Source: Galerina marginata
Lineage: Eukaryota; Basidiomycota; Agaricomycetes; Agaricales; Galerinaceae
Reading direction: 5' to 3'
NCBI GenBank assembly: GCA_023014335.1
Contig: JAECYW010000032.1
Coordinates: 471,315 to 535,314 of the forward strand
DNA: 64,000 bases
Shown here: positions 21,411 through 34,403 of the stretch, one piece after another
Numbering within the stretch: position 1 is the first letter of the stretch
How the letters are laid out: every line of letters begins with the position of its first letter
Notes under the pieces: generated by a model
Databases searched by the model: none
What the model was told of the DNA's origin: nothing
Seen by the model: only the letters and a program-made list of their open reading frames with translations
Position numbers and translations under genes: made by a program

Positions 21411-23218
21411 TAATAATCTAAGTCGTGAAGCAGCAGTGCTTATTGCATGCCGGCATATATGCCACTGGCATCATATGACATGTCAAAAAAGTCTTACATT
21501 GAATGTAAATTCTGAAGCAGTTGGCGACAGTCACAACAAGGACTCCTTGTTTAATAGTGCTCTTGCCATCAAGAATCTCCAATCTGCATGTTCCGTGAAA
21601 CTTGCGGATGCTACTGCTATTAAAAATCATAGACTTGGTGACAGTTCACGTGGAAAGCTATTAATGGTCAAAAAAACATATGGCAATGATATCTGAAAGT
21701 TCCATGACATCTGTAAATTCCCGTCAGATGTCAGAGTCATTGATACTATCAGTAACTTGCATACTGCAGTTTATAATCAACTTGGTGAATCAGAATGCTT
21801 AGGCAACGCCTAAGCTGAGACCCTTGAATTTTCTATTGAAATCTCATCAAAAACCTTGCCGAGTCCGCACTTGCATACAGGTCACCGGCGGTCGTCATCG
21901 GTTAGGTTCTGTTGTACAATTGCGTTAAGAAAAAACAAGTTGCGTCTACAAAATAAATAGGGCCTAACCAAAGACTGATATTCCGCACCCTCACCAAGAA
22001 ACACGTGTGTCATCCATAAGTTCCATGAAACCTGTAGATCCACGTCAGATGTCTACTTGGTCAAAGTATTGATCAAAAATTGTGTTAGAATGCTTGAGTG
22101 AATTCTGTTGAACTCCCGCAAACAGACCAGTGACTTTACGATGATTATGTAATCACTTTCCCCTTTGATATCTTCACTCCTGCGGGACAATCCTTGACTC
22201 GAGTCCTTCTTCCGAACCATCAAGTGAATTCCCGCAAACAAGTGAATTGACTTTATGTGGACGTGAGTTGTGTTTAAAGACTGATTTCTAAGTTCTGTGG
22301 AACCTACAGTTGATTGGCAAGCAAGTTCTGTTGTACTCCCGCAAACAGTGAATGTCTTCACTCTGAGTGCGTTGAAATTGCGTCTACAGGGCAGAATTAA
22401 ATACTGATACCAGGAAATAAGTTCTGTTGATACCAAGTCTGTAGATCCATGTCAGGTCAGAGTATTTGTATTAGAGTCTTCCTTTCCTTTGGTGATATAC
22501 TTTCACAACTAGGACTCCTAGTTTGATGGCGATGGCACCATCAAAATAAAGCAATATTCATGTTCCATGACACTTGCAGATCACTTTGCCATCAAACATT
22601 TTTTTTATCTCTTCGTTTCAAGCAACATCCAGATCTCTCTGCCATCGCATTGATGGCGCCATCATCACAAAAACAGGTTCCAAAGTACTTGCAGATTACT
22701 TTGCCATCGGGATCCATCAAATAAACAGGTTCTGATATTCTGCATCTTCATCAGGAAATGCGTGTGATCTGGAAGTTCCATGACACCTGTAGATCTACGT
22801 GAGTCATTGGTACATAAGAGTGCTTAGGCAACGCCTAAGCTGAGACCCTTGGCTTTTTAAATTGAAAACCCATCAAAAACCTTGCCGAGTCCGCACTTGC
22901 GTCCAGGTGGCCGGCGGTCGTCATCGGTTAGGTTCTGTTGTACAATTGCGTTGGGAAAAAAACAAGTTGCATCTAGAAAAATAAATAAGGCCCAACCAAA
23001 GACTGATATTCCGCACCCTTACCAGGAAACGCGTGTGTCATCCGTAAGTTCCATGAAACCTGTAGATCCACGTCAGTTGATCAAAAATTGTATTAGAGTA
23101 TTCTCTATGTAATCAATTTCCCATTTGAGTCCTTCTTCCCAAGTTCTGTAGAACCATCAGTTATTGGCGAGCAAATTCTATTGGACTCCCGCAAACAAGT
23201 GAATTGACTTTACGTGGA
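21411..23218. repeat. long module S8 with second and third GCTTAGGC sub-repeats
   Basis: Starts TAATAATCTAAGTC, then AAGCAGCAGTGCTT (5-bp stem) and the palindrome GGCATATATGCC. Sub-repeat copies lie at about 21797-22051 and 22822-23074, both continuing into CCATGAAACCTGTAGATCCA. Between and after them CTCCCGCAAACA recurs four times. The palindrome GATGGCGCCATC lies near 22655. The mosaic suggests repeated nested insertion or duplication. Confidence 0.75.
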
Positions 23219-26200
23219 TAATAATCTAAGTCGTCAACTGGTACTACCAGTTTGTTCCCGTTCCCGGGAACAGCTTTTCAGTGACGGGAACACAATGGGA
23301 ACAGAATTATGGGTTCAGTGGAACATGTGGATGTCTATGGGAACATGTTTCTAAGTTTTATGGAACCAAAAATTGCTGAGAGGAACAATAACAACAGGTT
23401 TACATGTTTTGCACAGTATTATTTACATGACAGGAATACAACAGAAACAGAATCATAGTCCTAATAATCTAAGTCGTGAAGCAGGGACCCTTATTGCATG
23501 CTGGCATAGATGCCAAAGCCCTCATATGATATGTCAAAAATAAAATTAAAAAGGCACTGGCATCAGCTATATATGTTCCATGGCACTTTGGCATCCAATA
23601 ACAGTGCCAAAAAGATTAATTGAACTCGCTTTGGCATCTGATACATAAGATTCACAAAACCAAACAGATCTAATAATCTAAGTCATCAACTAGTCCTGCT
23701 AGTTGTGTTAAACGTAACAACTCCCACGGTAACAGATTCCTTAATAATCTAAGTCGTCAACTAGTCCTGCTAGTTGTGTTACACGTAACAACTCCCATGG
23801 TAACAGACGGTAACAGATTCCTGAGAGTTTAATAATCTAAGTCTTCAATAACACCTTGTTATTTGTTCCGTTCCGGGGAACAGCTTTTCAGTGACGGGAA
23901 CACAATGGGAACAGATTTCTTTAATAATATAAGTTGTCAATAACGAGGGGTTATTGAGTTACCCGTAACAACTCCCACGGTAACAGACGGTAACAGATTC
24001 CTGAGAGTTGAATAATATAAGTCATCAACTGGTACTACCAGTTTGTTCCTGTTTTCGGGAACAGCTTTTCAGTGACGGGAACACAACGGGAACAGATCTT
24101 TGGGTTCAATGGAACTTAGGGTTCCCTATGAGAACACGCAACATTTATCCTTTTTTTCTTTTCTTGGCTTCTGTAATTACTCAGCTGACCAACACGCTGA
24201 TCAACATCTGCATGTTTTGTGAAACCAACAGCTTGATTCACATGTCTGTTCAATCTGAGATATCAGGGAGGGAAATTCAACAAGAATGCTTAGGCAACGC
24301 CTAAGCTAAAACCCTTGGCTTTTTTTTAAAAACTCCATCAAAAAGCCTTGCCGAGTCCGCACTTGCATACAGGTTGCCGGCGGTCGTCATCGGTTAGGTT
24401 CTGTTGTACAATTGCATTGGGAAAAAAACAAGTTGCGTCTACAAAAATAAATAGGGCCCGACCAAAGACTGATATTCCGCACTGTCATTGGGAAACACGT
24501 ATGTGGTGCAACTATAAGTGAAATGGTGAAACTGAACTCAATCGTAGTGATTCATTTGCTTTTAGAACTAAGTATATCTCCAGGTATCTCTGAAAGTATC
24601 CAACGTTAATCCGACTTGCTCTGTTTACTGTCATTTATATCAAAGTTCCATGGAACCAAAGACTTTTGATACTGCCTCCAGCTTCTGTTGGGTGGACTGG
24701 GTATGGGTATGAACCTTGCTTTTAGAGTCATCGACCTTTTGGAGCATCAAAATTGGAACGAAATTTCAACATCTTGTAATCACTCTTCCCGACACGTCAA
24801 CCAACAAGCTTTAATAATCTAAGTCGTGAAGCAGCAGTGCTTATTGCATGCCGGCATATATGCCACTGGCATCATATGACATGTCAAAAAAGTCTTACAT
24901 TGAATGTAAATTCTGAAGCAGTTGGCGACAGTCACAACAAGGACTCCTTGTTTAATAGTGCTCTTGCCATCAAGAATCTCCAATCTGCATGTTCCGTGAA
25001 ACTTGCGGATGCTACTGCTATTAAAAATCATAGACTTGGTGACAGTTCACGTGGAAAGCTATTAATGGTCAAAAAAACATATGGCAATGATATCTGAAAG
25101 TTCCATGACATCTGTAAATTCCCGTCAGATGTCAGAGTCATTGATACTATCAGTAACTTGCATACTGCAGTTTATAATCAACTTGGTGAATCAGAATGCT
25201 TAGGCAACGCCTAAGCTGAGACCCTTGAATTTTCTATTGAAATCTCATCAAAAACCTTGCCGAGTCCGCACTTGCATACAGGTCACCGGCGGTCGTCATC
25301 GGTTAGGTTCTGTTGTACAATTGCGTTAAGAAAAAACAAGTTGCGTCTACAAAATAAATAGGGCCTAACCAAAGACTGATATTCCGCACCCTCACCAAGA
25401 AACACGTGTGTCATCCATAAGTTCCATGAAACCTGTAGATCCACGTCAGATGTCTACTTGGTCAAAGTATTGATCAAAAATTGTGTTAGAATGCTTGAGT
25501 GAATTCTGTTGAACTCCCGCAAACAGACCAGTGACTTTACGATGATTATGTAATCACTTTCCCCTTTGATATCTTCACTCCTGCGGGACAATCCTTGACT
25601 CGAGTCCTTCTTCCGAACCATCAAGTGAATTCCCGCAAACAAGTGAATTGACTTTATGTGGACGTGAGTTGTGTTTAAAGACTGATTTCTAAGTTCTGTG
25701 GAACCTACAGTTGATTGGCAAGCAAGTTCTGTTGTACTCCCGCAAACAGTGAATGTCTTCACTCTGAGTGCGTTGAAATTGCGTCTACAGGGCAGAATTA
25801 AATACTGATACCAGGAAATAAGTTCTGTTGATACCAAGTCTGTAGATCCATGTCAGGTCAGAGTATTTGTATTAGAGTCTTCCTTTCCTTTGGTGATATA
25901 CTTTCACAACTAGGACTCCTAGTTTGATGGCGATGGCACCATCAAAATAAAGCAATATTCATGTTCCATGACACTTGCAGATCACTTTGCCATCAAACAT
26001 TTTTTTTATCTCTTCGTTTCAAGCAACATCCAGATCTCTCTGCCATCGCATTGATGGCGCCATCATCACAAAAACAGGTTCCAAAGTACTTGCAGATTAC
26101 TTTGCCATCGGGATCCATCAAATAAACAGGTTCTGATATTCTGCATCTTCATCAGGAAATGCGTGTGATCTGGAAGTTCCATGACACCTGTAGATCTACG

Positions 26201-26272
26201 TGAGTCATTGGTACATAAGAGTGCTTAGGCAACGCCTAAGCTGAGACCCTTGGCTTTTTAAATTGAAAACCC
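23219..26272. repeat. array unit 2 (3054 bp, 3'-truncated)
   Basis: Identical to unit 1 until GAAAACCC, where the last 347 bp are missing and a new start follows. A variant. Confidence 0.95.
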
Positions 26273-27948
26273 TAATAATCTAAGTCGTCAACTGGTACTA
26301 CCAGTTTGTTCCCGTTCCCGGGAACAGCTTTTCAGTGACGGGAACACAATGGGAACAGAATTATGGGTTCAGTGGAACATGTGGATGTCTATGGGAACAT
26401 GTTTCTAAGTTTTATGGAACCAAAAATTGCTGAGAGGAACAATAACAACAGGTTTACATGTTTTGCACAGTATTATTTACATGACAGGAATACAACAGAA
26501 ACAGAATCATAGTCCTAATAATCTAAGTCGTGAAGCAGGGACCCTTATTGCATGCTGGCATAGATGCCAAAGCCCTCATATGATATGTCAAAAATAAAAT
26601 TAAAAAGGCACTGGCATCAGCTATATATGTTCCATGGCACTTTGGCATCCAATAACAGTGCCAAAAAGATTAATTGAACTCGCTTTGGCATCTGATACAT
26701 AAGATTCACAAAACCAAACAGATCTAATAATCTAAGTCATCAACTAGTCCTGCTAGTTGTGTTAAACGTAACAACTCCCACGGTAACAGATTCCTTAATA
26801 ATCTAAGTCGTCAACTAGTCCTGCTAGTTGTGTTACACGTAACAACTCCCATGGTAACAGACGGTAACAGATTCCTGAGAGTTTAATAATCTAAGTCTTC
26901 AATAACACCTTGTTATTTGTTCCGTTCCGGGGAACAGCTTTTCAGTGACGGGAACACAATGGGAACAGATTTCTTTAATAATATAAGTTGTCAATAACGA
27001 GGGGTTATTGAGTTACCCGTAACAACTCCCACGGTAACAGACGGTAACAGATTCCTGAGAGTTGAATAATATAAGTCATCAACTGGTACTACCAGTTTGT
27101 TCCTGTTTTCGGGAACAGCTTTTCAGTGACGGGAACACAACGGGAACAGATCTTTGGGTTCAATGGAACTTAGGGTTCCCTATGAGAACACGCAACATTT
27201 ATCCTTTTTTTCTTTTCTTGGCTTCTGTAATTACTCAGCTGACCAACACGCTGATCAACATCTGCATGTTTTGTGAAACCAACAGCTTGATTCACATGTC
27301 TGTTCAATCTGAGATATCAGGGAGGGAAATTCAACAAGAATGCTTAGGCAACGCCTAAGCTGAAACCCTTGGCTTTTTTTTAAAAACTCCATCAAAAAGC
27401 CTTGCCGAGTCCGCACTTGCATACAGGTTGCCGGCGGTCGTCATCGGTTAGGTTCTGTTGTACAATTGCATTGGGAAAAAAACAAGTTGCGTCTACAAAA
27501 ATAAATAGGGCCCGACCAAAGACTGATATTCCGCACTGTCATTGGGAAACACGTATGTGGTGCAACTATAAGTGAAATGGTGAAACTGAACTCAATCGTA
27601 GTGATTCATTTGCTTTTAGAACTAAGTATATCTCCAGGTATCTCTGAAAGTATCCAACGTTAATCCGACTTGCTCTGTTTACTGTCATTTATATCAAAGT
27701 TCCATGGAACCAAAGACTTTTGATACTGCCTCCAGCTTCTGTTGGGTGGACTGGGTATGGGTATGAACCTTGCTTTTAGAGTCATCGACCTTTTGGAGCA
27801 TCAAAATTGGAACGAAATTTCAACATCTTGTAATCACTCTTCCCGACACGTCAACCAACAAGCTTTAATAATCTAAGTCGTGAAGCAGCAGTGCTTATTG
27901 CATGCCGGCATATATGCCACTGGCATCATATGACATGTCAAAAAAGTC
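26273..27948. repeat. array unit 3 (1676 bp, 3'-truncated)
   Basis: Ends in module S8 after GTCAAAAAAGTC, then a new start follows. Carries the G variant (CCTAAGCTGAAACCC). Confidence 0.95.
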
Positions 27949-30900
27949 TAATAATCTAAGTCGTCAACTGGTACTACCAGTTTGTTCCCGTTCCCGGGAA
28001 CAGCTTTTCAGTGACGGGAACACAATGGGAACAGAATTATGGGTTCAGTGGAACATGTGGATGTCTATGGGAACATGTTTCTAAGTTTTATGGAACCAAA
28101 AATTGCTGAGAGGAACAATAACAACAGGTTTACATGTTTTGCACAGTATTATTTACATGACAGGAATACAACAGAAACAGAATCATAGTCCTAATAATCT
28201 AAGTCGTGAAGCAGGGACCCTTATTGCATGCTGGCATAGATGCCAAAGCCCTCATATGATATGTCAAAAATAAAATTAAAAAGGCACTGGCATCAGCTAT
28301 ATATGTTCCATGGCACTTTGGCATCCAATAACAGTGCCAAAAAGATTAATTGAACTCGCTTTGGCATCTGATACATAAGATTCACAAAACCAAACAGATC
28401 TAATAATCTAAGTCATCAACTAGTCCTGCTAGTTGTGTTAAACGTAACAACTCCCACGGTAACAGATTCCTTAATAATCTAAGTCGTCAACTAGTCCTGC
28501 TAGTTGTGTTACACGTAACAACTCCCATGGTAACAGACGGTAACAGATTCCTGAGAGTTTAATAATCTAAGTCTTCAATAACACCTTGTTATTTGTTCCG
28601 TTCCGGGGAACAGCTTTTCAGTGACGGGAACACAATGGGAACAGATTTCTTTAATAATATAAGTTGTCAATAACGAGGGGTTATTGAGTTACCCGTAACA
28701 ACTCCCACGGTAACAGACGGTAACAGATTCCTGAGAGTTGAATAATATAAGTCATCAACTGGTACTACCAGTTTGTTCCTGTTTTCGGGAACAGCTTTTC
28801 AGTGACGGGAACACAACGGGAACAGATCTTTGGGTTCAATGGAACTTAGGGTTCCCTATGAGAACACGCAACATTTATCCTTTTTTTCTTTTCTTGGCTT
28901 CTGTAATTACTCAGCTGACCAACACGCTGATCAACATCTGCATGTTTTGTGAAACCAACAGCTTGATTCACATGTCTGTTCAATCTGAGATATCAGGGAG
29001 GGAAATTCAACAAGAATGCTTAGGCAACGCCTAAGCTAAAACCCTTGGCTTTTTTTTAAAAACTCCATCAAAAAGCCTTGCCGAGTCCGCACTTGCATAC
29101 AGGTTGCCGGCGGTCGTCATCGGTTAGGTTCTGTTGTACAATTGCATTGGGAAAAAAACAAGTTGCGTCTACAAAAATAAATAGGGCCCGACCAAAGACT
29201 GATATTCCGCACTGTCATTGGGAAACACGTATGTGGTGCAACTATAAGTGAAATGGTGAAACTGAACTCAATCGTAGTGATTCATTTGCTTTTAGAACTA
29301 AGTATATCTCCAGGTATCTCTGAAAGTATCCAACGTTAATCCGACTTGCTCTGTTTACTGTCATTTATATCAAAGTTCCATGGAACCAAAGACTTTTGAT
29401 ACTGCCTCCAGCTTCTGTTGGGTGGACTGGGTATGGGTATGAACCTTGCTTTTAGAGTCATCGACCTTTTGGAGCATCAAAATTGGAACGAAATTTCAAC
29501 ATCTTGTAATCACTCTTCCCGACACGTCAACCAACAAGCTTTAATAATCTAAGTCGTGAAGCAGCAGTGCTTATTGCATGCCGGCATATATGCCACTGGC
29601 ATCATATGACATGTCAAAAAAGTCTTACATTGAATGTAAATTCTGAAGCAGTTGGCGACAGTCACAACAAGGACTCCTTGTTTAATAGTGCTCTTGCCAT
29701 CAAGAATCTCCAATCTGCATGTTCCGTGAAACTTGCGGATGCTACTGCTATTAAAAATCATAGACTTGGTGACAGTTCACGTGGAAAGCTATTAATGGTC
29801 AAAAAAACATATGGCAATGATATCTGAAAGTTCCATGACATCTGTAAATTCCCGTCAGATGTCAGAGTCATTGATACTATCAGTAACTTGCATACTGCAG
29901 TTTATAATCAACTTGGTGAATCAGAATGCTTAGGCAACGCCTAAGCTGAGACCCTTGAATTTTCTATTGAAATCTCATCAAAAACCTTGCCGAGTCCGCA
30001 CTTGCATACAGGTCACCGGCGGTCGTCATCGGTTAGGTTCTGTTGTACAATTGCGTTAAGAAAAAACAAGTTGCGTCTACAAAATAAATAGGGCCTAACC
30101 AAAGACTGATATTCCGCACCCTCACCAAGAAACACGTGTGTCATCCATAAGTTCCATGAAACCTGTAGATCCACGTCAGATGTCTACTTGGTCAAAGTAT
30201 TGATCAAAAATTGTGTTAGAATGCTTGAGTGAATTCTGTTGAACTCCCGCAAACAGACCAGTGACTTTACGATGATTATGTAATCACTTTCCCCTTTGAT
30301 ATCTTCACTCCTGCGGGACAATCCTTGACTCGAGTCCTTCTTCCGAACCATCAAGTGAATTCCCGCAAACAAGTGAATTGACTTTATGTGGACGTGAGTT
30401 GTGTTTAAAGACTGATTTCTAAGTTCTGTGGAACCTACAGTTGATTGGCAAGCAAGTTCTGTTGTACTCCCGCAAACAGTGAATGTCTTCACTCTGAGTG
30501 CGTTGAAATTGCGTCTACAGGGCAGAATTAAATACTGATACCAGGAAATAAGTTCTGTTGATACCAAGTCTGTAGATCCATGTCAGGTCAGAGTATTTGT
30601 ATTAGAGTCTTCCTTTCCTTTGGTGATATACTTTCACAACTAGGACTCCTAGTTTGATGGCGATGGCACCATCAAAATAAAGCAATATTCATGTTCCATG
30701 ACACTTGCAGATCACTTTGCCATCAAACATTTTTTTTATCTCTTCGTTTCAAGCAACATCCAGATCTCTCTGCCATCGCATTGATGGCGCCATCATCACA
30801 AAAACAGGTTCCAAAGTACTTGCAGATTACTTTGCCATCGGGATCCATCAAATAAACAGGTTCTGATATTCTGCATCTTCATCAGGAAATGCGTGTGATC

Positions 30901-31349
30901 TGGAAGTTCCATGACACCTGTAGATCTACGTGAGTCATTGGTACATAAGAGTGCTTAGGCAACGCCTAAGCTGAGACCCTTGGCTTTTTAAATTGAAAAC
31001 CCATCAAAAACCTTGCCGAGTCCGCACTTGCGTCCAGGTGGCCGGCGGTCGTCATCGGTTAGGTTCTGTTGTACAATTGCGTTGGGAAAAAAACAAGTTG
31101 CATCTAGAAAAATAAATAAGGCCCAACCAAAGACTGATATTCCGCACCCTTACCAGGAAACGCGTGTGTCATCCGTAAGTTCCATGAAACCTGTAGATCC
31201 ACGTCAGTTGATCAAAAATTGTATTAGAGTATTCTCTATGTAATCAATTTCCCATTTGAGTCCTTCTTCCCAAGTTCTGTAGAACCATCAGTTATTGGCG
31301 AGCAAATTCTATTGGACTCCCGCAAACAAGTGAATTGACTTTACGTGGA
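27949..31349. repeat. array unit 4 (full)
   Basis: Full 3401-bp unit, A variant. Confidence 0.95.
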
Positions 31350-34300
31350 TAATAATCTAAGTCGTCAACTGGTACTACCAGTTTGTTCCCGTTCCCGGGA
31401 ACAGCTTTTCAGTGACGGGAACACAATGGGAACAGAATTATGGGTTCAGTGGAACATGTGGATGTCTATGGGAACATGTTTCTAAGTTTTATGGAACCAA
31501 AAATTGCTGAGAGGAACAATAACAACAGGTTTACATGTTTTGCACAGTATTATTTACATGACAGGAATACAACAGAAACAGAATCATAGTCCTAATAATC
31601 TAAGTCGTGAAGCAGGGACCCTTATTGCATGCTGGCATAGATGCCAAAGCCCTCATATGATATGTCAAAAATAAAATTAAAAAGGCACTGGCATCAGCTA
31701 TATATGTTCCATGGCACTTTGGCATCCAATAACAGTGCCAAAAAGATTAATTGAACTCGCTTTGGCATCTGATACATAAGATTCACAAAACCAAACAGAT
31801 CTAATAATCTAAGTCATCAACTAGTCCTGCTAGTTGTGTTAAACGTAACAACTCCCACGGTAACAGATTCCTTAATAATCTAAGTCGTCAACTAGTCCTG
31901 CTAGTTGTGTTACACGTAACAACTCCCATGGTAACAGACGGTAACAGATTCCTGAGAGTTTAATAATCTAAGTCTTCAATAACACCTTGTTATTTGTTCC
32001 GTTCCGGGGAACAGCTTTTCAGTGACGGGAACACAATGGGAACAGATTTCTTTAATAATATAAGTTGTCAATAACGAGGGGTTATTGAGTTACCCGTAAC
32101 AACTCCCACGGTAACAGACGGTAACAGATTCCTGAGAGTTGAATAATATAAGTCATCAACTGGTACTACCAGTTTGTTCCTGTTTTCGGGAACAGCTTTT
32201 CAGTGACGGGAACACAACGGGAACAGATCTTTGGGTTCAATGGAACTTAGGGTTCCCTATGAGAACACGCAACATTTATCCTTTTTTTCTTTTCTTGGCT
32301 TCTGTAATTACTCAGCTGACCAACACGCTGATCAACATCTGCATGTTTTGTGAAACCAACAGCTTGATTCACATGTCTGTTCAATCTGAGATATCAGGGA
32401 GGGAAATTCAACAAGAATGCTTAGGCAACGCCTAAGCTAAAACCCTTGGCTTTTTTTTAAAAACTCCATCAAAAAGCCTTGCCGAGTCCGCACTTGCATA
32501 CAGGTTGCCGGCGGTCGTCATCGGTTAGGTTCTGTTGTACAATTGCATTGGGAAAAAAACAAGTTGCGTCTACAAAAATAAATAGGGCCCGACCAAAGAC
32601 TGATATTCCGCACTGTCATTGGGAAACACGTATGTGGTGCAACTATAAGTGAAATGGTGAAACTGAACTCAATCGTAGTGATTCATTTGCTTTTAGAACT
32701 AAGTATATCTCCAGGTATCTCTGAAAGTATCCAACGTTAATCCGACTTGCTCTGTTTACTGTCATTTATATCAAAGTTCCATGGAACCAAAGACTTTTGA
32801 TACTGCCTCCAGCTTCTGTTGGGTGGACTGGGTATGGGTATGAACCTTGCTTTTAGAGTCATCGACCTTTTGGAGCATCAAAATTGGAACGAAATTTCAA
32901 CATCTTGTAATCACTCTTCCCGACACGTCAACCAACAAGCTTTAATAATCTAAGTCGTGAAGCAGCAGTGCTTATTGCATGCCGGCATATATGCCACTGG
33001 CATCATATGACATGTCAAAAAAGTCTTACATTGAATGTAAATTCTGAAGCAGTTGGCGACAGTCACAACAAGGACTCCTTGTTTAATAGTGCTCTTGCCA
33101 TCAAGAATCTCCAATCTGCATGTTCCGTGAAACTTGCGGATGCTACTGCTATTAAAAATCATAGACTTGGTGACAGTTCACGTGGAAAGCTATTAATGGT
33201 CAAAAAAACATATGGCAATGATATCTGAAAGTTCCATGACATCTGTAAATTCCCGTCAGATGTCAGAGTCATTGATACTATCAGTAACTTGCATACTGCA
33301 GTTTATAATCAACTTGGTGAATCAGAATGCTTAGGCAACGCCTAAGCTGAGACCCTTGAATTTTCTATTGAAATCTCATCAAAAACCTTGCCGAGTCCGC
33401 ACTTGCATACAGGTCACCGGCGGTCGTCATCGGTTAGGTTCTGTTGTACAATTGCGTTAAGAAAAAACAAGTTGCGTCTACAAAATAAATAGGGCCTAAC
33501 CAAAGACTGATATTCCGCACCCTCACCAAGAAACACGTGTGTCATCCATAAGTTCCATGAAACCTGTAGATCCACGTCAGATGTCTACTTGGTCAAAGTA
33601 TTGATCAAAAATTGTGTTAGAATGCTTGAGTGAATTCTGTTGAACTCCCGCAAACAGACCAGTGACTTTACGATGATTATGTAATCACTTTCCCCTTTGA
33701 TATCTTCACTCCTGCGGGACAATCCTTGACTCGAGTCCTTCTTCCGAACCATCAAGTGAATTCCCGCAAACAAGTGAATTGACTTTATGTGGACGTGAGT
33801 TGTGTTTAAAGACTGATTTCTAAGTTCTGTGGAACCTACAGTTGATTGGCAAGCAAGTTCTGTTGTACTCCCGCAAACAGTGAATGTCTTCACTCTGAGT
33901 GCGTTGAAATTGCGTCTACAGGGCAGAATTAAATACTGATACCAGGAAATAAGTTCTGTTGATACCAAGTCTGTAGATCCATGTCAGGTCAGAGTATTTG
34001 TATTAGAGTCTTCCTTTCCTTTGGTGATATACTTTCACAACTAGGACTCCTAGTTTGATGGCGATGGCACCATCAAAATAAAGCAATATTCATGTTCCAT
34101 GACACTTGCAGATCACTTTGCCATCAAACATTTTTTTTATCTCTTCGTTTCAAGCAACATCCAGATCTCTCTGCCATCGCATTGATGGCGCCATCATCAC
34201 AAAAACAGGTTCCAAAGTACTTGCAGATTACTTTGCCATCGGGATCCATCAAATAAACAGGTTCTGATATTCTGCATCTTCATCAGGAAATGCGTGTGAT

Positions 34301-34403
34301 CTGGAAGTTCCATGACACCTGTAGATCTACGTGAGTCATTGGTACATAAGAGTGCTTAGGCAACGCCTAAGCTGAGACCCTTGGCTTTTTAAATTGAAAA
34401 CCC
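31350..34403. repeat. array unit 5 (3054 bp, 3'-truncated)
   Basis: Same truncation point as unit 2, A variant. Followed by a G-variant unit, as is unit 2. Confidence 0.95.

Larger units (their letters stand above)
19818..23218. repeat. array unit 1 (full, 3401 bp)
   Basis: Reference unit, directly abutting the truncated minus-strand gene. It contains eight modules that begin TAATAATMTAAGT: 19818, 20061, 20270, 20341, 20429, 20521, 20609 (GAATAATAT variant) and 21411. It also has three diverged copies of a 230-250 bp sub-repeat headed by the hairpin GCTTAGGCAACGCCTAAGC. Carries the A variant in CCTAAGCTAAAACCC. Confidence 0.95.
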
